Assembly (NCBI RefSeq): GCF_001938985.1
Contig: NZ_MKIN01000022.1
Coordinates: forward strand, 744,001 to 808,000
Direction: 5' to 3'
Length of the DNA stretch: 64,000 nucleotides
From: Gillisella taibaishanensis
GTDB lineage: Bacteria; Pseudomonadota; Alphaproteobacteria; Rhizobiales; Rhizobiaceae
Positions 41,493 through 50,149 of this stretch are shown here, in pieces. The translations under genes and the position numbers were made by a program. The first letter of the stretch is position 1. Every line of letters begins with the position of its first letter. Under the pieces are notes generated by a model, which saw nothing but the letters and a program-made list of their open reading frames with translations, searched no databases and had not been told where the DNA came from.

Positions 41493-44231
41493 ATGATGGT
41501 CAAATCTGCCAGGATTGGTGGCATCGCTGAGCATATCAGGAAGCTGGCCGGCTTTTATTGGCCGGCGCTGATCGTCTGCGCGGCCGTATTCGTCACCATC
41601 ATGCTGATCGACCGCCAGGACCGCAAAGCCTTTTCCGAAGACAGCAAGGTCTCTATCGGCGACAAATTGGGCCCGGTGCGCGCTCGGCTGGAAGGCAATA
41701 TCAGGGCTGATATCCGCATGCTGCAAGGTCTGCTGGCGGCCATCGAAACCGAGCCGGACATGAGCCAAGTCCGTTTTTCCGCTATCGGTCGGCGGTTCTT
41801 CTCTCGGCCCGTCCGGCTGCGCAGCATCAGCCTCTCCAATGATCTGCGTAGTGGCGTTACCTATCCGCTGCTTCTGAACGAGGAGACCAATCGCGACTTT
41901 CTCGCCAGCCCGCAGGAAGCGCAGGCCGCGCTCCAGGCAGCCCGCACCAATACGTTTGTCGTCACGCCACCGATCGATCTTCCCCATGTCGGCCGCAGTC
42001 TGGTGATCTTCTATCCCGTCGCCTCCCCTCAGCTTGCCGAGGCGGCAACGGGCAATGCGGATCAACCCCCCGCTCCGGTCGGTGGTCATGGCCTGTTGCG
42101 CGGCACGGTCGATTTCGAGCGCCTGTTGCGCGGCAGCGGTCTTTACGATCTCGGCCTCGACCTCGATGTCGTGCTTTACGCAGACTCCAACGCACCGGAT
42201 GCAGAAAACATTGCCTTTTTCGGCAATCCGGCACTGATCGATGGTCCCGCTGTGCGCATGCAGGTCAATATCGGCGCCCAGACCTGGATGCTGGCCGCAG
42301 CCCCCAAAACCGGCTGGCAACAGGCGGCCCGAGATCTCTGGCTGCACCGCCTTGTGATGTTCCTGCTGGCGCTGACGATCGTTACCCCTTTTCTATGGGT
42401 GGCGCATCTGCTGACAGAACGGCAACAGAATATTACCGACTTGAATGATCAGGAGCGCAAATTGCGCAACCTGTCGCAACGCCTGCAGATCGCGCTCGAC
42501 TCCTCGCAGACCGGCGTTTGGGAAATGGACATTGCCAGCGAGGATCTGACCTGGGACAGTCGCATGCGCCAGATCTACGACTGCGACCCTTCGCGGCCGA
42601 TCGTTACCCGCGAGGACTGGAGCAACAGTCTGCACCCCGACGACCGCGACAGCGCCTCCGAGGTGCTGGCCACCGCGATCCGCACCGGTTCCAGCTATTC
42701 GACCCAGTTCCGGATTATCGACCGCAACGGCCAGATCCGCCATGTCCGCGCCTTCGGTTCCGTCTACCGCGATGCCGATTTCCGCAAGAAGATGGTCGGG
42801 GTAAACTGGAATATTACGGCTGACGTCAAGATGCAGGAAGCGCTGCACGATGCCAAGACGGAGCTTGAGGCCCAGAACAGCGAGCTGGAGAGTGCCCGCC
42901 GCATTATGGAGCACACGTCGCTGCACGATCCGCTGACCGGCCTTGCCAATCGCCGCTTCCTCGACCGGCATCTGGCCGAGGTCGAGAACCGGCAGGGCGG
43001 CGGCAAGCCGATCATCCTGCTGCATATCGATCTCGACCGCTTCAAGGAAATCAACGACACCCTTGGGCACGCTGCAGGCGACGCAATGCTGCGCCACGCG
43101 GCCAGCCAGATCAACGGGCACATCGCCCCTGGCGATTTTGCCGCCCGCATCGGCGGCGACGAATTCGTGGTCGTCCGTCACGACGAAAGCAATACAGGCG
43201 CTGCCCGCGCGCTTGGCGAAGCATTGATCGAGGCGATCAACCAGCCGATCCGCTGGGAAGGCCAGGAATGCAGAGTTAGCGCCAGCATCGGCATTTCGCT
43301 GTCCTACAATGCCCAGCCACAGCTGGAACAGGCGCTGGTCAATGCCGATATCGCGCTCTACGAGGCCAAGCGCCGCGGCAAGAACCGGGTGGAATTCTTC
43401 TCCGACACGCTGAAGGAGGCCACACTCGCCACCAAGCGCACCGCCGACGCCATTTTGCGCTCGCTGGCGGACCACGATTTCATTCCCTATTTCCAGCCGC
43501 AATTCGATGCGCGCACCATGCAGATCACAGGCGTCGAGGCGCTGGCCCGCTGGCGCCATCCGCAACTCGGCCTGTTGCCGCCGATCGCTTTCCTCTCGGT
43601 AGCCGAAAGTCTGAATGTCGTCGCCTCCATCGACAACAGCATTCTCGAGCAATCGCTGGCCCAGGCCCGCCGCTGGCAGGATCATGGGTTGGAAACCCCG
43701 CATGTATCGGTCAATATCTCCGCCCAGCGCCTGTTCGATGATGGCCTCGTCGCCCGCCTGCAGGAAACGCCCCTGCCAGCCGGCGGTCTCGCCTTCGAGC
43801 TGCTGGAATCGATTTCCTTCGACGACAAGGCTGAAGCCGCCGCGACTGCCATCGGCCAGATCAAGGTGCTCGGCATCGATATCGAAATCGACGATTTCGG
43901 CACCGGCTATTCCTCGATCCTCAGCCTGCTGAAACTGTCGCCCCGCCGCCTGAAGATCGATCGGCAGCTGACCTTACCGATTCTGGAAAGCAAGCAGCAG
44001 CGCCGCCTGATCGGCTCCATCGTCGAAATCGGCCGCTCGCTCGGCATCGAAATCATTGCCGAAGGCGTCGAAACCCGCCAGCACGCCGAAATACTCGCCG
44101 ATCTCGGCTGCCATACGCTGCAAGGCTACGGGCTGGCCCGTCCGATGAACGGCGATGATTTCTTCGCTCTCCTCAAGCGCCGCGCCACCGAGCGCATGGG
44201 TGCCGCTGCAGAGGGGATGGCCGCTGTCTAA
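41493..44231 (+). CDS. membrane GGDEF-EAL c-di-GMP regulator with CHASE-like sensor and PAS
   Basis: A 912-residue bifunctional-architecture protein. An N-terminal membrane segment (about 22-40), a periplasmic CHASE-like sensor (45-280) and a second membrane segment (about 285-305) are followed by a PAS domain (330-450), a GGDEF domain with an intact IGGDEF (near 550) and an EAL domain starting EALARWRHPQLG with conserved NISAQRL, DDFGTGYSS and AEGVET. Both catalytic motifs look intact, so it may make and/or degrade cyclic di-GMP in response to an external ligand. It lies between preTA and the rutR-like gene with no obvious functional tie. Confidence 0.93.
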   Translation: MMVKSARIGGIAEHIRKLAGFYWPALIVCAAVFVTIMLIDRQDRKAFSEDSKVSIGDKLGPVRARLEGNIRADIRMLQGLLAAIETEPDMSQVRFSAIGRRFFSRPVRLRSISLSNDLRSGVTYPLLLNEETNRDFLASPQEAQAALQAARTNTFVVTPPIDLPHVGRSLVIFYPVASPQLAEAATGNADQPPAPVGGHGLLRGTVDFERLLRGSGLYDLGLDLDVVLYADSNAPDAENIAFFGNPALIDGPAVRMQVNIGAQTWMLAAAPKTGWQQAARDLWLHRLVMFLLALTIVTPFLWVAHLLTERQQNITDLNDQERKLRNLSQRLQIALDSSQTGVWEMDIASEDLTWDSRMRQIYDCDPSRPIVTREDWSNSLHPDDRDSASEVLATAIRTGSSYSTQFRIIDRNGQIRHVRAFGSVYRDADFRKKMVGVNWNITADVKMQEALHDAKTELEAQNSELESARRIMEHTSLHDPLTGLANRRFLDRHLAEVENRQGGGKPIILLHIDLDRFKEINDTLGHAAGDAMLRHAASQINGHIAPGDFAARIGGDEFVVVRHDESNTGAARALGEALIEAINQPIRWEGQECRVSASIGISLSYNAQPQLEQALVNADIALYEAKRRGKNRVEFFSDTLKEATLATKRTADAILRSLADHDFIPYFQPQFDARTMQITGVEALARWRHPQLGLLPPIAFLSVAESLNVVASIDNSILEQSLAQARRWQDHGLETPHVSVNISAQRLFDDGLVARLQETPLPAGGLAFELLESISFDDKAEAAATAIGQIKVLGIDIEIDDFGTGYSSILSLLKLSPRRLKIDRQLTLPILESKQQRRLIGSIVEIGRSLGIEIIAEGVETRQHAEILADLGCHTLQGYGLARPMNGDDFFALLKRRATERMGAAAEGMAAV

Positions 44232-44416
44232 GGGGCCATGCCACATTTCATCACAAATGCACGCTCGAGCGCTGTTGCGGGAAACGCTGCCTTCTTGAAG
44301 GCGCGCGTCCAAACGAATTGCACTAACGCTTTGCCTACACCCGTGATAAGACCTCGCTGATCCCGAAAGATTATGGTCCGGCAACAAGCCCGTGCGGCCC
44401 GCACGGCCTGTGGCCA

Positions 44417-45391
44417 ATGATGCTCCGAGAAGATGACGTGACGATACCGACGACAACAGCCGCAACCGAGACACCCAGCAAGGTTGCCAGCCATAACAGC
44501 CATGCTCGCGGACGCGAAAAGCTCAAGGCCCATCTGGCGGTGCTGACATTTGCAGTTCTGCTGGCCACATCCTTTTCCTTCGGCGGCATGGCAACCCATA
44601 TGATCGATCCGATCGCGCTGCAGGTCCTGCGCTACATCGTGACGATAGCGATCACCGCCACTCTGTGTTTTCAGGTAAAGTCCTATCCGCTCGCCTTGCC
44701 GCGCCGGCCCTGGCGCTACCTGATCATCGGGGCGTTGATGGCCACCTACATGATCAGCATGTTCATTGCGCTGCAATTTACTGCGCCAGTCGCAACAGGG
44801 GCGATCTTCACGATGATGCCGCTGATGAGTGCCGCTTTCGCCTGGCTGCTGATGCGCCAGAGAACGCGGCCCGGCGTGCTGGCAAGCCTGCTGATTGCCG
44901 CGACCGGCGCCATCTGGGTGATCTTTCGCGGCGACCTGCAGGCGCTGATCCATTTCGATGTCGGCAAGGGCGAGCTGATCTATCTGATCGGCGTCACCGC
45001 GCACGCGATCTATGTGCCGCTGCTGCGCAAGTTCAACGAGCGCGAGCCGGCGCTGATCTTCCTGTTATGGTCGGCGGTCGGCACGCTGGCCTTCATGCTG
45101 GTCCCCGGCCTGCCAAGGCTTGCGGCTCTCGACTACGGCGCCATCTCCTGGCTCGGCTGGGGGCTGGTGCTCTATCTTGCCGTCGTCACGACGCTGATCA
45201 CTTTTCTTCTATTGCAATATGCCTCGCAGCGCCTGCCAGCGCCCAAGGTCCTCGCCTATAGCTATCTGACGCCGAGCTTCATTATAGTGCTCGAGGGCCT
45301 GATGGGCCATGGCTGGGCGCCACCGGCGGTGTTTACCGGCGCGCTGATCACTGCCGCGGGCCTGTTGGCCATGGCCCTGCTGCCGGACTGA
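44417..45391 (+). CDS. EamA/DMT-superfamily transporter
   Basis: A 324-residue inner-membrane protein with about ten transmembrane segments in two EamA repeats (roughly residues 38-165 and 180-320). A polar N-terminal region of about 35 residues precedes the first segment. Drug/metabolite transporters of this type export metabolites or amino acids; because it sits in the pyrimidine locus, export of a degradation product is possible, but this is only context. The start is uncertain: ATG 44417, ATG 44420 or GTG 44438. It converges on rutR with a hairpin between. Confidence 0.88.
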   Translation: MMLREDDVTIPTTTAATETPSKVASHNSHARGREKLKAHLAVLTFAVLLATSFSFGGMATHMIDPIALQVLRYIVTIAITATLCFQVKSYPLALPRRPWRYLIIGALMATYMISMFIALQFTAPVATGAIFTMMPLMSAAFAWLLMRQRTRPGVLASLLIAATGAIWVIFRGDLQALIHFDVGKGELIYLIGVTAHAIYVPLLRKFNEREPALIFLLWSAVGTLAFMLVPGLPRLAALDYGAISWLGWGLVLYLAVVTTLITFLLLQYASQRLPAPKVLAYSYLTPSFIIVLEGLMGHGWAPPAVFTGALITAAGLLAMALLPD

Positions 45392-45397
45392 GCCTTG

Positions 45398-45445
45398 GAG
45401 TGTTTCCAGGAAAAATAGGAACTGATTTTGCGCCCGGAAACACTC
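45398..45445. repeat. palindromic repeat between convergent genes
   Basis: A 10-bp stem, GAGTGTTTCC (45398-45407) and GGAAACACTC (45436-45445), enclosing a CAGGAAAA core related to the elements at 12115, 34581 and 37420. It lies exactly between the convergent EamA and RutR-like genes and could terminate both. Confidence 0.7.
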
Positions 45446-46086
45446 TAGCCGTCCGGCCTTAAACCCCGCAGGAACAGATCTTCCAGAAACCGCGCCGCGC
45501 GCTCGAACCGCTGCTGCTCCGCATCGCCCTCGCCCAGCACGGCGCGCACCTGCACGTCGAAATCGGCATAGTGTTGGGTGGTCGACCAGATCGAGAAGAT
45601 GAGATGATAGGGATCGCAAGCCACGAGCTTGCCACTCGCAATCCAGCTGCGGATGACCTTGGCCTTTTCATCGACAAGATCCTTCAGCGGACCTCTCAGC
45701 ACATCCTGAATGGTTGGCGCACCCTGCAGCACTTCATTGGCAAACAGCCGGCTTTCACGCGGAAAATCCCGGGCAAGCTCCAGCTTGCGCCTGATATAGT
45801 CGCGGATCTCTTCCTGCGGATCTCCATCGGCGTCAAAGGCGCGCAGCGGCTCAAGCCAATTGTCGAGCAGCCGGTCCATCAGCGCCCGATGGATCGCATC
45901 CTTGGTGCGGAAATAATAGAGCAGGTTCGGCTTCGACATTCCCGCAACTTCGGCGATCTGATCGATGGTGGCACCGCGAAGCCCTCGCATGGAAAACACG
46001 TCCAGCGCCGCCTGCAGAATGATCTCTTCCTTCTCCTCCTGAATTCGGGTCCGCCGCTGCGTCTTCGATGCCCTCGCTATTGCCAT
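45445..46086 (-). CDS. rutR: TetR-family regulator of pyrimidine catabolism (RutR-like)
   Basis: A 213-residue TetR-family repressor. The N-terminal helix-turn-helix (ALDVFSMRGLRGATIDQIAE followed by VAGMSKPNLLYYFRTKDAIH) is followed by a RutR-type ligand-binding domain (RDYIRRKLELARDFPRESRL, NEVLQGAPTIQDVL, DPYHLIFSIWSTTQHYADF). RutR binds uracil or thymine and then leaves TTGACCA-nn-TGGTCAA sites. A close match is present at 46224-46239 between this gene and the divergent amidohydrolase. ATG 46086 is chosen because GGGGAGAGGGA directly precedes it. Confidence 0.88.
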   Translation of the reverse strand: MAIARASKTQRRTRIQEEKEEIILQAALDVFSMRGLRGATIDQIAEVAGMSKPNLLYYFRTKDAIHRALMDRLLDNWLEPLRAFDADGDPQEEIRDYIRRKLELARDFPRESRLFANEVLQGAPTIQDVLRGPLKDLVDEKAKVIRSWIASGKLVACDPYHLIFSIWSTTQHYADFDVQVRAVLGEGDAEQQRFERAARFLEDLFLRGLRPDG

Positions 46087-46223
46087 TCCCTCTCCCCGTT
46101 TTGTCCCTGTTCTTGCGATCATCGACCAAACCCGACCGCCGCTGACGCTTTGGCAGGCAGGAGAAAAAATTGGTCGGATTTTTCGCGTTTTGCGTCTTGA
46201 GTGCCGCGCCGGAAGCTGTAATG

Positions 46224-46239
46224 TTTACCAATCGGTCAA
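46224..46239. promoter_or_regulatory. RutR-type operator
   Basis: TTTACCA-AT-CGGTCAA matches 12 of 14 positions of the RutR consensus TTGACCA-nn-TGGTCAA. It lies in the divergent region between the RutR-like gene (start 46086) and the amidohydrolase gene (start 46428), where a shared operator is expected. Confidence 0.65.
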
Positions 46240-46316
46240 ATATCGACCACTGCCCTCAGAAAGGCAATGGCCGGCAACGAACCGAGGCTCAAAAACAACA
46301 ATAAGAGCCACTGCAT
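46236..46316 (-). CDS. possible 26-residue hydrophobic microprotein
   Basis: A very short reverse-strand frame reading MQWLLLLFLSLGSLPAIAFL then RAVVDI. Its ATG at 46316 has GGGAGG nine bases upstream, which is unusually good for a chance frame, and the product would be one membrane segment. It lies 150 bases upstream of the RutR-like gene on the same strand, and its stop overlaps the RutR operator. It might be a leader peptide of rutR or a membrane microprotein, or chance; the sequence alone cannot decide. Confidence 0.3.
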   Translation of the reverse strand: MQWLLLLFLSLGSLPAIAFLRAVVDI

Positions 46317-46427
46317 GAGATTTTGCCTCCCGTCACCGGTGCGGCAACGGTCATGCGGCAGACATAAAAGTGGGAACAGCGGATTTCGAGAAGCATCGAA
46401 GCCCCTGCAAAAATTAGGAATTTTCAG

Positions 46428-47681
46428 ATGACGGCTAAACCCGGCGCGAACTTGCGCGTGAATGGTGACCGGCTGTGGGACAGCCTGATGGACATGGCCA
46501 AGATTGGCCCGGGCGTGGCTGGCGGCAACAACCGCCAGACGCTGACCGACGAGGACGCCGAGGGCCGTGCCCTGTTTCAGTCCTGGTGCGAGGCGGCGGG
46601 CATGACCATGGGCGTCGACAAGATGGGCACGATGTTTGCCACGCGCCCCGGCACCGACCCGGACGCCCTGCCCGTCTATGTCGGCTCTCACCTCGACACC
46701 CAGCCGACTGGCGGCAAATATGACGGTGTGCTCGGCGTGCTGGCCGGGCTTGAAGTGGTGCGCTCGATGAACGATCTCGGCGTCAAGACCAAGCATCCCA
46801 TCGTCGTCACCAACTGGGCCAATGAAGAAGGTGCCCGTTTTGCGCCGGCCATGCTGGCCTCCGGCGTGTTTGCCGGCGTGCATTCGCTCGATTACGCCTA
46901 TGGCCGCAAGGATCCCGAGGGCAAGACCTATGGCGACGAGCTGAAGCGCATCGGCTGGCTCGGCGACGAAGAGGTCGGCGCCCGCAAGATGCACGCCTAT
47001 ATCGAATATCACATCGAGCAAGGCCCGATCCTCGAAGCCGAAAACAAGCAAATCGGTGTCGTCACCCACTGTCAGGGCCTGTGGTGGCTGGAATTTACCC
47101 TGACCGGCCGCGAAGCCCATACCGGCTCGACGCCGATGAACCTGCGCGTCAATGCCGGCCTTGCCATGAGCCGGATTTTCGAGATGGTCCAGGACGTCGC
47201 GATGAGCGAACAGCCGGGCGCCGTCGGCGGCGTCGGCCAGGTGTTTTTCTCGCCCAACTCCCGCAACGTTCTGCCGGGCAAGGTGGTGTTCACCGTCGAC
47301 ATCCGCACGCCCTCCCAGGAAAAACTCGACCGCATGCGCGCCAAGATCGAGGCGGAGGCAGCCAAGATCTGCGAGGCGCTCGGCGTCGGCTGTTCGGTGG
47401 AAGCCGTCGGCCATTTCGACCCCGTCACCTTTGATCCCACGCTGGTGGGTCGCGTGCGCGACGCCGCCGAACGGCTGGGCTACAGCCACATGAACATCAT
47501 CTCCGGCGCCGGCCACGACGCCTGCTGGGCCGCCAAGGTGGCACCCGCAACGATGATCATGTGCCCCTGCGTGGGCGGCCTCTCGCATAACGAGGCCGAG
47601 GAGATCTCCAAGGACTGGGCCTCGGCGGGGTGTGATGTGTTGTTGCACGCGGTGCTGGAAACGGCGGAGGTTGTGGGGTGA
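46428..47681 (+). CDS. N-carbamoyl-beta-alanine amidohydrolase (beta-ureidopropionase), M20 family
   Basis: A zinc-dependent hydrolase of 417 residues, predicted to cleave N-carbamoyl-beta-alanine to beta-alanine, CO2 and ammonia (last step of reductive pyrimidine degradation). M20/HyuC motifs are visible: GSHLDTQPTGGKYDGVLGVL with the first metal histidine and bridging aspartate (near 88-99), NEEGARF (near 131), YIEYHIEQGP (near 194) and SGAGHDACWAAKVAPATMI (near 365). Related enzymes hydrolyse allantoate or N-carbamoyl-L-amino acids, but the neighbours favour the pyrimidine substrate. ATG 46428 has AGGA 7 bases upstream. The next pathway gene begins 925 bases away because a repeat-flanked DUF559 cassette lies between. 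Confidence 0.93.
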   Translation: MTAKPGANLRVNGDRLWDSLMDMAKIGPGVAGGNNRQTLTDEDAEGRALFQSWCEAAGMTMGVDKMGTMFATRPGTDPDALPVYVGSHLDTQPTGGKYDGVLGVLAGLEVVRSMNDLGVKTKHPIVVTNWANEEGARFAPAMLASGVFAGVHSLDYAYGRKDPEGKTYGDELKRIGWLGDEEVGARKMHAYIEYHIEQGPILEAENKQIGVVTHCQGLWWLEFTLTGREAHTGSTPMNLRVNAGLAMSRIFEMVQDVAMSEQPGAVGGVGQVFFSPNSRNVLPGKVVFTVDIRTPSQEKLDRMRAKIEAEAAKICEALGVGCSVEAVGHFDPVTFDPTLVGRVRDAAERLGYSHMNIISGAGHDACWAAKVAPATMIMCPCVGGLSHNEAEEISKDWASAGCDVLLHAVLETAEVVG

Positions 47682-47696
47682 GCATGGCCTCTGGCA

Positions 47697-47868
47697 CCCC
47701 CTCATCCGGCTCTTCGAGCCACCTTCTCCCCGCTGGGGAGAAGAGGGAGCGTGCTGCACCCTTCGCGTGGGACCACGACGGTCGGGGAAAACGAAGCGAG
47801 TGCATCTGGGTCTCTTCTCCCCAGCGGGGAGAAGGTGCCGGCAGGCGGATGAGGGGGGCCGAAGGCCT
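47697..47868. repeat. long palindromic repeat, copy 1
   Basis: About 172 bases. The left arm begins ACCCCCTCATCCGGCTCTTC and includes the small hairpin CTTCTCCCCGCTGGGGAGAAG. The right arm mirrors it (CTTCTCCCCAGCGGGGAGAAG, then GGTGCCGGCAGGCGGATGAG, then GGGGGGCCGAAGGCC). The middle is unrelated to that of copy 2. It follows the amidohydrolase stop by 16 bases. Confidence 0.85.
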
Positions 47869-47965
47869 CGAAGCCGCACGAAATCAGATTGCAGAACATA
47901 TGAAGCCCCCCGCCAAGGGGGGCGTATCCAAGGCTGAAGTCAAGGTGGTCACCGGAGTTGCGGGC

Positions 47966-48376
47966 ATGACCGACATTACCAAACGCCGCACAGGAAAAAC
48001 CGGGCAAGCAAGGCAGTTAAGACAGAACGAGACAGAGGCTGAATATCGGCTTTGGAGCGATCTTCGAAACAGATTGCTCAACGGTCATAAATTCGCACGG
48101 CAAGTCCCGCTCGGCGCATATATCGCCGATTTCGTTTGCCGCGAGCGACGTTTGATCGTGGAACTGGACGGAAGCCAGCACGCTGAAAGCACCTCGGATG
48201 CCACGCGAACCGCATGGCTGAATGACCAGGGGTATGATGTGCTTCGGTTTTGGAACGGAGAGGTTCTCTCGCAAAAACGAGATGTTCTTGAAACAATACT
48301 TGCGGTTCTGGACGGTCGGATCACCGAAAGCTGCGAGACTTTGCGGTTTTATCCGGCGAAACGAGGATCGGCATGA
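47966..48376 (+). CDS. DUF559 endonuclease-like protein
   Basis: A 136-residue protein with the DUF559 fold, related to very-short-patch-repair and restriction endonucleases. Hallmarks are ETEAEYRLWSDLRNRLLNGH, KFARQVPLGAYIADFVCRER, then LIVELDGSQHAE and GYDVLRFWNGEVL. The aspartate of IADFVC and the ELDGSQH acidic/His cluster would form the PD-(D/E)xK-like active site. Biological role unknown. It is flanked by two long palindromic repeats in direct orientation and separates two genes of one pathway, so it looks like a cassette inserted into an operon. ATG 47966 with GGAG upstream is chosen; the frame is open into the left repeat. Confidence 0.9.
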   Translation: MTDITKRRTGKTGQARQLRQNETEAEYRLWSDLRNRLLNGHKFARQVPLGAYIADFVCRERRLIVELDGSQHAESTSDATRTAWLNDQGYDVLRFWNGEVLSQKRDVLETILAVLDGRITESCETLRFYPAKRGSA

Positions 48377-48386
48377 GCGAGCATTG

Positions 48387-48571
48387 GGGCCTTCGGCCAC
48401 CCCCTCATCCGGCTCTTCGAGCCACCTTCTCCCCGCTGGGGAGAAGAGAGAGTGTGCCGCGCCCTTTGCATGACGCCGAAGCGTCAGATGAATATGAAAA
48501 GGCCGCCTCTTGGTGTCTTCTCCCCAGCGGGGAGAAGGTGCCGGCAGGCAGATGAGGGGGGCCGAAGGCCA
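48387..48571. repeat. long palindromic repeat, copy 2
   Basis: Same outer arms as copy 1 (CACCCCCTCATCCGGCTCTT on the left; GATGAGGGGGGCCGAAGGCC on the right) with a different central 60 bases. Here the palindrome extends further, as GGCCTTCGGCC at the left edge mirrors GGCCGAAGGCC at the right. It starts 11 bases after the DUF559 stop. Confidence 0.85.
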
Positions 48572-48605
48572 CCGGAACGACAACGAAACACACGGGTGAA
48601 CACTC

Positions 48606-50060
48606 ATGAGCACAGTCATCAAGAACGGCACCATCGTTACCGCCGATCTCACCTACAAGGCAGATGTGAAGATCGAGGGCGGGGTCATTACCGAGATCGG
48701 CCCTGATCTTTCCGGCGATGAGACCCTTGACGCAACCGGGTGTTATGTCATGCCTGGTGGGATCGACCCGCATGTGCATCTGGAAATGCCGTTCATGGGC
48801 ACCTATTCCGCGGATGATTTCGAGAGCGGCACGCGCGCGGGTCTGGCTGGCGGCACCACCATGGTGGTGGATTTCTGTCTGCCCGATCCCGGACAGTCGC
48901 TGCTGGAGGCGCTAGCGCGCTGGGACAACAAATCCACCCGCGCCAATGCCGACTATTCCTTCCATATGGCCATCACCTCCTGGGACGAGCGCATCTTCAA
49001 CGAGATGCAGACGATCGTGCAGGACAAGGGCATCAACACCTTCAAGCACTTCATGGCCTATAAAGGCGCGTTGATGGTGAATGATGACGAGATGTTCGCC
49101 TCGTTTTCACGTTGTGCCGAGCTTGGCGCGCTGCCGCTGGTCCATGCCGAAAACGGCGATGTGGTCGCTGCCATGTCGGCCAAGCTGCTGGCCGAGGGCA
49201 ATGACGGGCCGGAAGCGCATGCTTATTCCCGCCCCGCCGAAGTCGAGGGCGAAGCCACCAATCGCGCCATCATGCTGGCCGATATGGCAGGCGTGCCGCT
49301 CTATGTGGTGCATACGTCCTGCGAACAGGCGCATGAGGCCATCCGCCGCGCCCGGCAGAAGGGCATGCGCGTTTATGGCGAGCCGCTGATCCAGCATCTG
49401 ACGCTCGATGAAAGCGAATATTTCGACAAGGATTGGGACCACGCCGCGCGCCGGGTGATGTCGCCGCCCTTCCGCAACAAGCAGCATCAGGACAGCCTTT
49501 GGGCCGGGTTGCAATCGGGCTCGCTGTCCTGCGTTGCCACTGATCACTGCGCCTTCACGACAGAGCAGAAGCGCTTCGGCATCGGCAATTTCATGCGTAT
49601 CCCGAACGGCACCGGCGGGCTAGAAGATCGCCTGCCGATGCTCTGGACCTATGGCGTTGCCACTGGCCGGTTGACCATGAACGAATTCGTCGCGGTTACC
49701 TCGACCAATATCGCCAAGATCCTCAACATCTACCCGAAGAAGGGCGCGATCCTCGTGGGCGCCGATGCCGACATCGTCGTCTGGGACCCGAAGCGCACAA
49801 AGACCATCTCCGCCGCCAGCCAGCAATCGGCGATCGATTACAACGTCTTTGAAGGCAAGACCGTTAACGGCCTGCCCCGCTTCACCCTCACCCGCGGCCT
49901 TGTCGCAATCGAGGAAAGCACGATCAAGACCCGCGAAGGCCACGGCAAGTTCGTCAAGCGCGAGCCCTATCCGGCGGTGAGCAAGGCGCTGTCAACCTGG
50001 AAGGAGCTTGTGTCGCCGCGCAAGGTGGAACGCACGGGCATACCGGCCAGCGGGGTGTAA
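48606..50060 (+). CDS. dihydropyrimidinase (D-hydantoinase)
   Basis: A zinc amidohydrolase of 484 residues that opens the ring of dihydrouracil/dihydrothymine (second step of the pathway). Metal ligands are visible: DPHVHLE (near 55-60), the carboxylated lysine in FKHFMAYKG (near 150), LVHAENGD, VVHTSCEQA and the aspartate in ATDHCAF (near 315). The length and SYDRPAEVEGEAT-like segment (SRPAEVEGEATNRA) match D-hydantoinase/dihydropyrimidinase. The ribosome-binding site is weak. It acts between PreTA and the beta-ureidopropionase. Confidence 0.95.
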   Translation: MSTVIKNGTIVTADLTYKADVKIEGGVITEIGPDLSGDETLDATGCYVMPGGIDPHVHLEMPFMGTYSADDFESGTRAGLAGGTTMVVDFCLPDPGQSLLEALARWDNKSTRANADYSFHMAITSWDERIFNEMQTIVQDKGINTFKHFMAYKGALMVNDDEMFASFSRCAELGALPLVHAENGDVVAAMSAKLLAEGNDGPEAHAYSRPAEVEGEATNRAIMLADMAGVPLYVVHTSCEQAHEAIRRARQKGMRVYGEPLIQHLTLDESEYFDKDWDHAARRVMSPPFRNKQHQDSLWAGLQSGSLSCVATDHCAFTTEQKRFGIGNFMRIPNGTGGLEDRLPMLWTYGVATGRLTMNEFVAVTSTNIAKILNIYPKKGAILVGADADIVVWDPKRTKTISAASQQSAIDYNVFEGKTVNGLPRFTLTRGLVAIEESTIKTREGHGKFVKREPYPAVSKALSTWKELVSPRKVERTGIPASGV

Positions 50061-50149
50061 GGGGCATGATCAGCAAGAAGATTTCAGAAGCACCCGACGA
50101 TTAGCGGGAGCGCCGGTCGCTGGATTGAGTTTTACATATTGGAACAAAA

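Noticed and set aside
46236..47879. 547-codon reverse frame opposite the amidohydrolase
   Set aside because: It is antisense to a clear M20 enzyme. Only its last 26 codons have an independent start signal and are listed separately.
47697..48571. CRISPR array
   Set aside because: Only two long palindromic copies with a gene between them; no short regularly spaced repeats and no cas genes anywhere in the window.
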